Shown: positions 16,850-26,672, numbered from the stretch's first letter. The stretch: 64,000 bases of DNA from JACPYM01 sp031423495 (GCA_031423495.1 JANPFP010000223.1:1-64000); one strand, 5' to 3'. Notes: a model not told the origin generated them from the sequence alone. A program made the numbers and translations.

Positions 16850-16980
16850 CGCGAAGCGTGTCCGTAGCCCGACCGTTTGCGGGGGCTACCTCAAGGAAGT
16901 TTTGATCGGGTTCGATGACGCCATTGCGTCCAATGCCGAGGTAGCCCTCGCTAACGGTCGGGCTACGGACACGCTTCGCG
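16850..16980. repeat. 43-bp near-perfect inverted repeat between HlyD and TolC genes
   Basis: Arms 16850-16892 and 16938-16980 match in reverse complement with two mismatches in 43 (left arm opens CGCGAAGCGTGTCCGTAGCC). The loop is 45 bases. It begins at the HlyD stop and ends shortly before the TolC-like ribosome-binding site. Confidence 0.92.
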
Positions 16981-17003
16981 CCAGCTAACAGGAGATCGAG
17001 CGA

Positions 17004-18563
17004 GTGAGTTTTCGTTTGGCAGGAATCATCAAAGGAATTTTTTGCGTCTGCGTGCTGGCGTCTTCCGCCCTTGCGCAAAACAACGAAGCGCGTCCGGTTG
17101 AATCTTTCGACCAGACGTTCAAAGCAAGTTTGCAGCGTTCGATCAACAATGCGCTGTCAGCCAAAGCCAACGACTTACCTCCACAAAGCGGACGTCGGTT
17201 GTCGCCGCCACCACAGGCTGCAACGTCCCCACCAGCTCCGCTTTCCCTTTCTGACGTATTGCAAATCGTCGAGCAAAATCATCCCAAATTGATTGGCGCG
17301 AGCGTGCAACGGCAAATCGCTTCGGCCAAGCGGCTTGAGAAACAAGGCGCATTCGATCCGGTCGTCAGTTTCGGTTCGGATTTTTTGCAATACAACAGCA
17401 CGACGACGCGCGGCAAATCGGTCTCGACCAATGCGACCGGCGGCGGCATAGAGTTTCTCACACGCTCAGGCGTCAAGGTCGCAGTCGGTTCGCGCTTCAA
17501 TTTAGGCCGCGTCAAATCGCCGCTTTCTTCGACGGGCGACAGCGGCGAATACTTTGTCGAATTCAAAGTGCCGTTGCTGCGCGGCTGGCGCATCAACGAA
17601 AAGACTGCGGCTGAACGACAAGCCCTGTTGGGCGAACCGTTGGCCGAAGCTGAATATGAACTCACGCGGCTCGACCTGTTGCTGACCGCAGCGACAGCCT
17701 ATTGGGACTGGGTCGCCAACAAACAAAAATTGGTTGTCGCGCGTGACATTCTCGAACTCGCGGACTTTCGCGCCAAAGCTGTCGCCGACCGCGTCAAAGC
17801 TGGCGACCTGCCCGCGATAGATCAAGCCGAAGCCGAAGCCGAAGTTTTCAATCGGCGCGAAGCTTTCACCAAAGCCGAACGCGATTTGCAAAAGGCTGCA
17901 TTCAAACTTTCGCTCTATCTGTGGACGGCGGACGGGCGCAATGCTTACAGCCCCGCACCCGAACAAGCGCCCGACACGTTCAACGCGCCGGTGCAGTTCA
18001 CCGACACGCAAGCCGTCGAAGGCGAAAAGCTCGCGCTCGAACGCCGTCCCGAATTGCGCGCGCTCGGCCTCAATCAGCAAATCACGCAAGTTGATTTAGA
18101 CCTCGCGCGCAACCAGCGCCGCCCTGCGATTGAATTGAGTTTCAGTCCGGGACGCGACACCGGATTCGGCGCGATTGGCAATACGTTTAAGGGCGGAATT
18201 GATTTCACGCTGCCGCTGCGCCAACGCACCGTTGACGGACGCATCGGCGCCGCTTCGTTCAAACTCACCAAACTCGAACTCGATTTGCGCAACGAACGGC
18301 AAAAGATTTCGACGCAAGTTTTCGACGCGGTGTCGGCGATCAATACCAGCTACGAACGCTATCGCTCCGCGCGACAAGCCGTCGAACTCAACGAGCGCGT
18401 CGAAGCCGGTGAACGCGAAAAATTTCGTTTGGGTGACAGTACGTTGTTTGTCGTCAACCAACGCGAACGCGCTACGGCGCAGGCGCGCATCAAACTGATC
18501 GAAATTCAGGCTGAGTATGAACAAGCCGTCGCGGCGTTTCGCAATGCGGCAGTGCAATACTGA
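17004..18563 (+). CDS. TolC-family outer-membrane efflux/secretion channel
   Basis: 519 residues from GTG 17004, nine bases after AGGAG. A signal peptide (FRLAGIIKGIFCVCVLASSALAQ) leads into a Pro-rich linker and two repeats of the outer membrane efflux helical fold (LSLSDVLQIVEQNHP at the start; long helices around 215-300 and 435-515). Closing residues resemble TolC helical repeats (YEQAVAAFRNAAVQY). It completes an ABC-HlyD-TolC set with the two preceding genes. Confidence 0.9.
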   Translation: MSFRLAGIIKGIFCVCVLASSALAQNNEARPVESFDQTFKASLQRSINNALSAKANDLPPQSGRRLSPPPQAATSPPAPLSLSDVLQIVEQNHPKLIGASVQRQIASAKRLEKQGAFDPVVSFGSDFLQYNSTTTRGKSVSTNATGGGIEFLTRSGVKVAVGSRFNLGRVKSPLSSTGDSGEYFVEFKVPLLRGWRINEKTAAERQALLGEPLAEAEYELTRLDLLLTAATAYWDWVANKQKLVVARDILELADFRAKAVADRVKAGDLPAIDQAEAEAEVFNRREAFTKAERDLQKAAFKLSLYLWTADGRNAYSPAPEQAPDTFNAPVQFTDTQAVEGEKLALERRPELRALGLNQQITQVDLDLARNQRRPAIELSFSPGRDTGFGAIGNTFKGGIDFTLPLRQRTVDGRIGAASFKLTKLELDLRNERQKISTQVFDAVSAINTSYERYRSARQAVELNERVEAGEREKFRLGDSTLFVVNQRERATAQARIKLIEIQAEYEQAVAAFRNAAVQY

Positions 18564-18567
18564 AACA

Positions 18568-19104
18568 CTATAACAAGGCTTCGTCGCATGCGTGTGCGAC
18601 TGAGCAGCGCGCACAGCGACTGGCTTGTGTGTGATTGCGGCGCGCATCATCTGCCGCGAGTTGCGCACGCATACGGCGCAAAGTACTCAACAAACGCGCG
18701 CGCAGTTGCGGCGCATTCTTCACCCGCAACGAACGATTGCGATAGCGAATCAATCCGTAAGGCGCGACTTCATCCAGCGCTTCTTCGACCAATAAAAAAT
18801 AAGCGGCGAGTTGCAATACGTGCCCATCGTGCGGTTGCCCCGAAGGCGGCGCGTTGCCTGATTTCACTTCGACCGGAATCAACGCTTCAGTTTCGGTTTG
18901 CAACAGATAATCGGGCTTGCCGCGCAAGCCGTAACGCGGCGCAGTCAACGGCGCGCGGGCGAGATGCGATACGTCTTCATAAACGATCTTGCCCGGCGGC
19001 AATCCGCCTGCTCGTTGATAGCCCTGCGCGTGCCACATCATCCACGCCGCCGCCAGCAACAGCGCCGCGATAATCGCAATGGGCAGCCACAGCATTTCTG
19101 TCAT
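18568..19104 (-). CDS. Membrane-anchored Cas4/RecB-like nuclease, C-terminal half
   Basis: 178 residues. A membrane helix at 4-24 is followed by a PD-(D/E)XK core: GKPDYLL (Asp65), IPVEVKSG (Glu79, Lys81), QLAAY (Gln98, Tyr102), and a C-terminal Cys cluster C164-x2-C167-x5-C173. These are three of the four iron-sulfur ligands of Cas4; the first Cys and the motif-I His are missing here but present in the adjacent upstream ORF. Its ATG overlaps that ORF's TGA in an ATGA and has GGAGG just upstream, so this is a designed gene pair rather than a frameshift. It converges on the TolC-like gene. No cas genes or CRISPR array are nearby. The substrate is unknown. Confidence 0.82.
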   Translation of the reverse strand: MTEMLWLPIAIIAALLLAAAWMMWHAQGYQRAGGLPPGKIVYEDVSHLARAPLTAPRYGLRGKPDYLLQTETEALIPVEVKSGNAPPSGQPHDGHVLQLAAYFLLVEEALDEVAPYGLIRYRNRSLRVKNAPQLRARLLSTLRRMRAQLAADDARRNHTQASRCARCSVAHACDEALL

Positions 19105-19367
19105 CGGCTACCTCCGTTGAAAAGCCAATACAACGCGAGCAAGCCGAGCAACAATAACGCCACGCCGAACAGCCGCCGCGCCCGGCCTTCCCAATGCGCA
19201 GCCTGCGCCGTCCATTCGCCGTGCTGTTCGTGAAAGGCCGTGCCTTCGGCCAGTTGCGCGCCACGCGGCGCTACGCCCGAACGTCGCAAGTGCCAGGCTT
19301 TGGCGCAATAAACATATTCGCCGACTTCAGAAGCAGTGATGATGGGCAGCGTTTTTGGCTTGTTCAT
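19101..19367 (-). CDS. Membrane-anchored Cas4-like N-terminal half
   Basis: 88 residues. The first part (ASEVGEYVYCAKAWHLRR) is the Cas4 N-terminal motif with Cys21, followed by GTAFH with a motif-I-like His46. Residues 64-83 form a membrane helix, and the chain ends there. The companion ORF begins with another membrane helix and holds the rest of the nuclease. The two would have to associate to rebuild the site. The start abuts a heptamer repeat and has no clear Shine-Dalgarno. Confidence 0.78.
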   Translation of the reverse strand: MNKPKTLPIITASEVGEYVYCAKAWHLRRSGVAPRGAQLAEGTAFHEQHGEWTAQAAHWEGRARRLFGVALLLLGLLALYWLFNGGSR

Positions 19368-19375
19368 TTTGGGAG

Positions 19376-19431
19376 AGTGGCTAGTGGCTAGTGGCTAGTG
19401 CTGAAAAGCTAGCCACTAGCCACTAGCCACT
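19376..19431. repeat. TAGTGGC heptamer inverted repeat, copy 2
   Basis: Two perfect 23-base arms (19376-19398, 19409-19431), each about three TAGTGGC units, flank a 10-base loop. It occupies the full spacer between the FHA-PrsW stop and the Cas4-like N-half start. Confidence 0.95.
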
Positions 19432-19437
19432 AAAAAT

Positions 19438-20982
19438 TCATATGCGTTCGCGTAATGCGATGAGTTCGGCTTGCAGCCGTGGAATCAGCGGAAAGCTGGC
19501 GGTTTGCGATTGAGCCGAGACGGCGCGCGATACGTGCCAGTGACAGAGGCCGAGCTTTGACGCAGTACGCAAAAACTGACGGCGCGCATTGACGCGCTCA
19601 CTGTTGCCCGCGCCCGCCATCACCCACCGCGTACGCCCAAAGAGCGAGACCAGCGTGTTCAACTGGTCTTGCGTCAGCAGGCCGCGTTGCACTTCAAACG
19701 CAAGCGCGTCGTTGAGGATGCGGCCTTCGCGGCGCACCAGATAATAGAACGCCATGAGAAACATCAGGAACAGCGGAATCTGCAATACCAGATAACCGAA
19801 AAAGAAAGTCCCGCTGCTGAACGACGCCAACAGGTTCCACAGCGCGTGCAAAAACATCGCCCCCAACAAACCGACCACAGGTGCGATCCAGCGAATGCCC
19901 GCCTGATGCGATTCGCGCGCGAAGCCGCATCCGATGCCCGTCATACAGGTAAACAGCACGTGCGAAAAAGGTGACAGCACGCCGCGCAAGATGAAAACGC
20001 TGAACAATCCGGCCCAGCCTTCTTCGTTAAAGCTGCGCCCGTAATAGTCAACGTTTTCCATCGCGGCGAAACCCAACGCGACCACGCCCGCATAAACAAT
20101 GCCGTCCACCACGCTGTCGAAATCCTTGCGAAAAAGCAGCCAGATCAACAGCACGCCCAGGCCTTTCGTCGCCTCTTCGATCACTGGCGCAGACAACACG
20201 CCGGTCAACGTATCCGCCGCGTTGGTATCAACCACATTCAACGCCGCCGCGCCGAATAACGTATTGACGATGCCCGACACCAAAATCGAAAACAGCGCGC
20301 CCCAGCCAAACGCGAAGGCCAACGTGCCCCACGGTTCGGGGTCGTAACGATCAAGCCACAGAAACGCGCTCAGATAAATCATCGCGGGCACAAAGGCTAC
20401 GACCGAAGCAAGCAACGTAGTGAACCAGCCCAAACTCGCCAGCGTGAGTACGAGCATCATGAAGCCCAACCCCAAACCACAACACGCCGCAAAGGCCAGT
20501 CCCAGCGAACGCGGCAACTTGCCCGCATCTGTCTCAGGTTGATAAAGTCCGAAGGTTTGCAAACGCGGAGGTGGTTGCGGCGGCGGCGGTAACGATGACG
20601 GCAAAGACGCCGGTGGCGCTGGATTCATCAGCACATCAACATTGGTGTCATAACGAACGGGTAGCGCGGGCGTTTCGAGCAAGACCTGCAACTGCGGCCC
20701 GCCCGTGCCGAGTTGGATCAAATCGTCGTGGCGCAGCTTCACGCGTTGCACTAATTGATTGTTGACGTAAGTGCCGTTGGTGCTTTGTTGATCAAGCAGA
20801 TAAAAGCCGTCGTCTTCGACGCGCAGCACGGCGTGGCGCACCGACACCATCGGTGCTTCGGTGAGCGGCAAGGCACTCTCGCGGCTGCGACCGAGCAACA
20901 ACCACTGGCCTACCCATTGCGAATCGAACTGGCACTGCCGACCGGCTTGCGCTCCGTTCAACACGATCAAACGCAATTGCAT
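19438..20982 (-). CDS. FHA domain fused to PrsW-family intramembrane protease
   Basis: 514 residues from ATG 20982, preceded by GAGGAAAG; a longer frame to 21072 is unlikely. Residues 1-95 are a forkhead-associated domain (GRSRES, SVRHAVL, STNGTYVNNQ), which binds phosphothreonine. After a Pro-rich linker, seven or eight membrane helices carry PrsW motifs: PVIEEATKG (the EExxK motif), FSHVLFTCMTGIGCG and MFLHALWNLL. PrsW enzymes cleave membrane anti-sigma factors. The FHA fusion suggests phosphorylation-gated proteolysis; Ser/Thr kinase and anti-sigma genes occur elsewhere in the window. The link is inference. Confidence 0.87.
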   Translation of the reverse strand: MQLRLIVLNGAQAGRQCQFDSQWVGQWLLLGRSRESALPLTEAPMVSVRHAVLRVEDDGFYLLDQQSTNGTYVNNQLVQRVKLRHDDLIQLGTGGPQLQVLLETPALPVRYDTNVDVLMNPAPPASLPSSLPPPPQPPPRLQTFGLYQPETDAGKLPRSLGLAFAACCGLGLGFMMLVLTLASLGWFTTLLASVVAFVPAMIYLSAFLWLDRYDPEPWGTLAFAFGWGALFSILVSGIVNTLFGAAALNVVDTNAADTLTGVLSAPVIEEATKGLGVLLIWLLFRKDFDSVVDGIVYAGVVALGFAAMENVDYYGRSFNEEGWAGLFSVFILRGVLSPFSHVLFTCMTGIGCGFARESHQAGIRWIAPVVGLLGAMFLHALWNLLASFSSGTFFFGYLVLQIPLFLMFLMAFYYLVRREGRILNDALAFEVQRGLLTQDQLNTLVSLFGRTRWVMAGAGNSERVNARRQFLRTASKLGLCHWHVSRAVSAQSQTASFPLIPRLQAELIALRERI

Positions 20983-21080
20983 ATGGATTCTTTCCTCGTG
21001 AGCGCAGCTTACATGAGCCAATGTTTTTTTGCATCTGCGAATCTGGGTGCGCCCGCTTCCCAGCGGGCGCACTCAGGCTG

Positions 21081-21884
21081 TCAGCGAGCGACAAGTGCAA
21101 CCTTCGCCTGATTCAATCCTTTCAAAACTTCTTCACGATCAAAGATCAACGTCTTATCTGCCGTCAGCGACATCGCCGTCACGTTGGACGCCTTGAGCGT
21201 TTCGAGCGTTTGCAGCCCGATAACGGGCACGTCGAAGCGCATGTCTTGATTGGGTTTGGCAACCTTGATGACGGTGAGCGGACGATTGCGCACCAGTTCA
21301 GCCGCGCGACGAATCGTGGCGTCTGTGCCTTCCATCGCTTCGAGCGCTACGACGGCTTGGTTCTTGACGACGATGGTTTGGCCGAGGTCGAGGCGCGCGA
21401 GTTCGTTGGCTACGTGCAGGCCGTATTCGATGTCAGCAAGTTCATGTTTGTTCGGTGCGCGTTTGGTCAGCACGCCCGCGCGCGCCAAGTGGTCTTGCAA
21501 AAACGTAGTCGAGTCAATCAACTCGATGCCTTCGCTGGCGAGTTCGTCGGCGATGGCTCCGATCAGGGCGTCGGTATTGCGACGCGGCAAGCGCGCGAGC
21601 ATCTTCGCCATCCGCCAATCGGGCAGCGCGTTGAGGCTGAAAATCTGCACGTGCTTGACCTGCCCGGCCATGATGACGTGCGTGACCTGATTGCGTTGAA
21701 AAAATTTGATGAGTTTGCCGAGATGACCGACGCTGATCCATTCGACGACGCGAGCTTGCTCGACAATCGTCGCATCGGTTTCTTCTTTGATGGCGGCGAC
21801 GGCGAGCGAAATGCCTTGCGCACGCGCGCCTGCCAGCACGAGAAAGGGGAAACGTCCGTTGCCTGCGATGAGTCCGTAATTCAT
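21081..21884 (-). CDS. lpxI: UDP-2,3-diacylglucosamine pyrophosphatase LpxI
   Basis: 267 residues. The N-terminal YGLIAGNGRFPFLVLAGAR and the later GQVKHVQIF, RRNTDALIGAIADEL and KVAKPNQDMRFDVPVIG motifs are those of LpxI (DUF1009), which cuts UDP-2,3-diacylglucosamine to lipid X in lipid A synthesis. It is the last gene of the minus-strand outer-membrane cluster; lpxB is not in the window. LpxI replaces LpxH in many non-enterobacterial didermic bacteria. Confidence 0.93.
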   Translation of the reverse strand: MNYGLIAGNGRFPFLVLAGARAQGISLAVAAIKEETDATIVEQARVVEWISVGHLGKLIKFFQRNQVTHVIMAGQVKHVQIFSLNALPDWRMAKMLARLPRRNTDALIGAIADELASEGIELIDSTTFLQDHLARAGVLTKRAPNKHELADIEYGLHVANELARLDLGQTIVVKNQAVVALEAMEGTDATIRRAAELVRNRPLTVIKVAKPNQDMRFDVPVIGLQTLETLKASNVTAMSLTADKTLIFDREEVLKGLNQAKVALVAR

Positions 21885-21889
21885 CGCCT

Positions 21890-22324
21890 TTAGTGTCCGG
21901 TTTGATTACTCGTCGGTAAGATGACGGCTTTGGGATCGTCCACCGCTAGCGTAGTGAAACGTCCGTAATGCATGAGGCCGCTGCCGAGTCCTTGCGTGAA
22001 CGAGAGCATGCCGACCTTTACGTCGTCGAAATAGAGGATGACGCAAATACCTGCGTCAGTCAGCGCGGGACCGTGAAAGAAATGATGGCCGGGCACTTCG
22101 GTCAGGTTGAGTTGGGCGATCATCACTTCTCTGCCGAGAATGTGTTGCACCGTGCGCTCGATGACGGGTTCGATGAATGCGTTGACCTCAGCCGCAGCAG
22201 GCTTGCCCGATTGCACGAATGTCGCGTTGCCACCGAAGTGATCGAAAAAGTATTGCCACACGGCTCCGAAATCATCGGCGTGTTGCAGCTTGTCTTTGAG
22301 CGTTTCGAGTCGTTGCCATTCCAT
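21890..22324 (-). CDS. Hypothetical protein between lpxA and lpxI
   Basis: 144 residues, no signal peptide or membrane helix. Visible features are TLKDKLQHADDFGAVWQYFFDHFG near the N terminus and a central beta-rich stretch (GICVILYFDDVKVGMLSF). I do not recognise the family. It begins after an inverted repeat and ends six bases before lpxI, so it is almost certainly co-transcribed with lpxA and lpxI. A lipid A link is context only. Confidence 0.75.
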   Translation of the reverse strand: MEWQRLETLKDKLQHADDFGAVWQYFFDHFGGNATFVQSGKPAAAEVNAFIEPVIERTVQHILGREVMIAQLNLTEVPGHHFFHGPALTDAGICVILYFDDVKVGMLSFTQGLGSGLMHYGRFTTLAVDDPKAVILPTSNQTGH

Positions 22325-22338
22325 AAAGGCTCCTGTTC

Positions 22339-22401
22339 GTAGTCCCGCCTTCAGGCGGAATAGCTTGATCGCCGAGACCTTCCGCCTGAAGGCGGGACTA
22401 C
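22339..22401. repeat. Perfect 22-bp inverted repeat with palindromic arms
   Basis: Arms 22339-22360 and 22380-22401 are perfect reverse complements around a 19-base loop; each contains the palindrome CCGCCTTCAGGCGG. It fills the spacer between lpxA and the unknown gene. Layout is REP-like. Confidence 0.92.
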
Positions 22402-22407
22402 ATGCTT

Positions 22408-23178
22408 TTATTTTGTCACGCCGCGTTGCGACGAGGCGATGAATTCAACCAGATAATCAACTTCAGGGTTGCCTGCGAGTTCGGCTTTGATTTGTTCGAG
22501 GGCTTGCGCGGTGTTGAGTTTCGACGAAAGCAGCAAATGAAAAGCGCGCTGCAAGTCTCGAATCGTTTCGTTGCTAAATCCCTTGCGCCGCAACCCAATC
22601 GTATTCACGCCATAACACGCGGCCTCAGCGCCATCCGTGCGCGCGTAAGGCAAACAGTCTTTGACGATTTTGGAAAAGCCTCCGACAAAGGCGTGATTGG
22701 CGATGCGGCAAAATTGATGGATGCCTACGAAAGCGCCGATGAAAGCGTCGTCATAAACCGTCACATGTCCAGCCGTCGAAGCCAGATTGGCGAAGATGTT
22801 GCGCGAACCAATCTGACTGTCGTGAGCGATGTGCGTTTGCGCCATAAAAAGATTGTCGTCTCCGACGCGGGTTACGCCGCCGCCTTGCACGGTGCCGCGA
22901 TTCATCGTGACGTATTCGCGTATCTCATTGCGTTCGCCAATCACGAGCCGCGTCGGCTCGCCGTTGTATTTCAAATCTTGCGGCGCTTGTCCCAACGAAG
23001 CGAAGGGAAAGATGCGCGTGCCGCTGCCGATTTCACACGGCCCGGCGAGCGAGACGTGGCTGGCGATTTCTACGTTATCGCGAACGACGACATCATTGCC
23101 GATGATCGCGTAAGGCCCGATGCGCACGTTCACGCCAAGCTGCGCGATGTCGCTGATAATTGCGGTCGAATGAATCAT
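22408..23178 (-). CDS. lpxA: UDP-N-acetylglucosamine O-acyltransferase LpxA
   Basis: 256 residues, the usual LpxA length. It is made of left-handed beta-helix hexapeptide repeats (VRIGPYAIIGNDVVVRDNV and onward) with the catalytic His segment HIAHDSQIG, a GGF motif (VGGFSKIV) and a C-terminal helical domain. It performs the first acylation of lipid A from acyl-ACP. FabZ, its usual neighbour, is 63 bases upstream with a heptamer repeat between; LpxI follows. Confidence 0.95.
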   Translation of the reverse strand: MIHSTAIISDIAQLGVNVRIGPYAIIGNDVVVRDNVEIASHVSLAGPCEIGSGTRIFPFASLGQAPQDLKYNGEPTRLVIGERNEIREYVTMNRGTVQGGGVTRVGDDNLFMAQTHIAHDSQIGSRNIFANLASTAGHVTVYDDAFIGAFVGIHQFCRIANHAFVGGFSKIVKDCLPYARTDGAEAACYGVNTIGLRRKGFSNETIRDLQRAFHLLLSSKLNTAQALEQIKAELAGNPEVDYLVEFIASSQRGVTK

Positions 23179-23182
23179 AAGA

Positions 23183-23245
23183 ATAGTGGCTAGTGGCTGG
23201 TGGCTAGCGGGCTTCAGTTACTAGCCACTAGCCACTAGCCACTAT
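23183..23245. repeat. TAGTGGC heptamer inverted repeat, copy 3
   Basis: Arms 23183-23207 and 23221-23245 (25 bases, one mismatch) of TAGTGGC units span the whole fabZ-lpxA gap. The fabZ stop codon lies inside the repeat. The lpxA ATG follows five bases after it with no Shine-Dalgarno. Confidence 0.94.
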
Positions 23246-23679
23246 TGCTTGGGCCGGTCAGCCAGCGCGCACGAGAGCAGGGCTTCGGCAACGAGGGTTT
23301 CGCCGACAAAGGCTTTGCCGCTGATGCGCGCGAATGACGGGCGATGTTTGATGACGGTCACTTCTACGCGCAACTGATCGCCCGGCACGACCGGTTTGCG
23401 AAACCTGGTCTCATCAATGCCTGCGAAATAGACCAGTTTGTTTTCGCGGTCGGGCGTTTCGCGCAGCAGCAGATAAGCTCCGGCTTGTGCCATGGCTTCG
23501 ATGATGAATACGCCTGGGAAAACCGGCGTGCCGGGAAAATGTCCTTGAAATACCGGATCGCTCATCGAGATATTTTTGATCGCTACGACGCGCACGCCGG
23601 GGTCGAGTTCGATGATGCGATCAATCAGCAAAAGCGGATAACGATGCGGAAGAATTGATTGAATTTCGTTGATGTCCAT
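23242..23679 (-). CDS. fabZ: 3-hydroxyacyl-ACP dehydratase FabZ
   Basis: 145 residues. Catalytic motif GHFPGTPVFPGVFIIEAMAQ holds the active His and Glu of the hot-dog fold, and HRYPLLLIDRI is the standard N-terminal helix entry. It dehydrates 3-hydroxyacyl-ACP in fatty acid synthesis and competes with LpxA for the same substrate, explaining their linkage. Confidence 0.95.
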   Translation of the reverse strand: MDINEIQSILPHRYPLLLIDRIIELDPGVRVVAIKNISMSDPVFQGHFPGTPVFPGVFIIEAMAQAGAYLLLRETPDRENKLVYFAGIDETRFRKPVVPGDQLRVEVTVIKHRPSFARISGKAFVGETLVAEALLSCALADRPKQ

Positions 23680-23696
23680 TCGTCAGTGTTTCTGGT

Positions 23697-24095
23697 TCAA
23701 GCTAAAAAATCAGGCTTGGGTTGGGCGAAATGGTTACGCTTTATCGGCGTCCGTTTCGTTTGGTAGGGGAGAACTTCTTCAGGATGGGGCGGCGTCTCCG
23801 GTTTGGCAGGAGGCAGTCCGCGCTCTTGTCGTAAAAGATGATTTTCGAGTTCGAGTTTCAGAATGCGGCGTTCGGCGGCTTCGCGCTCTTGTTGGCGCTG
23901 CAATTCGTCATGCAGCCGTTGAACTTCAAAGACGAGCAATTCGTTGGCGCGTCGCAATTGCGTGTTTTCCTGCTCGGCCTTCGCGGCTAAGTCGAGGAGA
24001 CTTTTTTCGACGGTTTTGATGCGGCTGCGGTTTTCTTGCGTATCTTCAGCTAACCGCAAAAGTCGCCAGCCCGCTTCCACAAACTGTTTCCACAT
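23697..24095 (-). CDS. Coiled-coil hypothetical protein
   Basis: 132 residues. A long heptad-rich coiled coil runs about residues 15-95, and the C-terminal third is Pro/Lys-rich and probably disordered. No signal peptide. It starts one base after the stop of the small coiled-coil ORF upstream and ends 17 bases before fabZ, so it lies in the same operon. I do not recognise the family. Regulation of lipid A or fatty acid enzymes is one possibility but unsupported. Confidence 0.68.
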   Translation of the reverse strand: MWKQFVEAGWRLLRLAEDTQENRSRIKTVEKSLLDLAAKAEQENTQLRRANELLVFEVQRLHDELQRQQEREAAERRILKLELENHLLRQERGLPPAKPETPPHPEEVLPYQTKRTPIKRNHFAQPKPDFLA

Positions 24096-24293
24096 TCAGG
24101 CCGCCTTTAGTTCCGCCCGATTCCCCATGCGATCAATGATGGCCTGTGTCTGCGCTCCATATTGTTCGATCAGAAGCTGATCTTTAGCCATCTCTTCGTG
24201 AATCTTATCCAGCTTCGTCATGATTTCGTTCCACTGCTGCTGCAACTGCTGGGTTTCATTCTGAGTCGTTTCGAGTTTGATCGTTTCTTCCAT
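24096..24293 (-). CDS. Small coiled-coil hypothetical protein
   Basis: 65 residues, almost entirely amphipathic helix (LETTQNETQQLQQQWNEIM then EEMAKDQLLIEQY). It abuts the next coiled-coil ORF without any spacer, implying co-translation and perhaps a hetero-oligomer. The S9 peptidase gene upstream ends 90 bases away, with a strong hairpin in between. Function unknown. Confidence 0.62.
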   Translation of the reverse strand: MEETIKLETTQNETQQLQQQWNEIMTKLDKIHEEMAKDQLLIEQYGAQTQAIIDRMGNRAELKAA

Positions 24294-24345
24294 AACTACT
24301 TACCTCCGCGCGAATTCTACTCTTAAGCATTTCCCAGCCAAAGCG

Positions 24346-24382
24346 AACGGCAAGGCCAATCCGTCTGGCCTTGCCGTTTTTT
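24346..24382 (+). terminator. Strong hairpin with T-run oriented to the plus strand
   Basis: A 13-bp perfect stem (24346-24358, 24366-24378, opening AACGGCAAGGCC) is followed on the plus strand by a T-run reaching 24382. It sits immediately 3' of the minus-strand S9 peptidase stop. Read in the gene's own direction it lacks a clear T-run, so it is either a bidirectional terminator or one blocking antisense transcription. Confidence 0.6.
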
Positions 24383-24383
24383 C

Positions 24384-26462
<2,079 letters not shown>

Positions 26463-26577
26463 GGTTTGCTCCTTTATTGACTATCCATTGGTTTGGGTGC
26501 GCGTCTGTGCGAATGAGACGCGCTGTGAATGCTAACGGCGCTAACCGTATCCGAGAAGCAGCCACTTCAGGATTCAT

Positions 26578-26672
26578 CATTCTCAATTCTCCATTTTCAA
26601 TTCTTTGACAGGAGGCAAACTTGCGAATGTTTTTTCCTCTGCCAAAGAAGTGAAAATGGAGAATTGAGAATG
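26578..26672. repeat. Perfect 22-bp inverted repeat between lpxD and S9 peptidase
   Basis: Arms 26578-26599 and 26651-26672 (left arm opens CATTCTCAATTCTCC) are perfect reverse complements, and the stem continues imperfectly inwards (TTCTTTG with CAAAGAA). It occupies the 284-base lpxD-to-peptidase gap. Confidence 0.9.

Noticed and set aside
19095..19110. Sequencing frameshift splitting one Cas4-like gene
   Set aside because: The junction has a GGAGG site, an ATGA overlap and membrane helices on both sides, all expected for two genes.
18568..19367. Cas4-like genes as part of a CRISPR-Cas locus
   Set aside because: No Cas1/Cas2, effector or array is found in the window; solo Cas4-like proteins are common.
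21021..21893. 290-codon plus-strand frame opposite lpxI
   Set aside because: Antisense shadow of lpxI, with composition and residues unlike a real protein.
22402..23193. 263-codon plus-strand frame opposite lpxA
   Set aside because: Shadow of lpxA; the minus frame encodes a clearly recognised enzyme.
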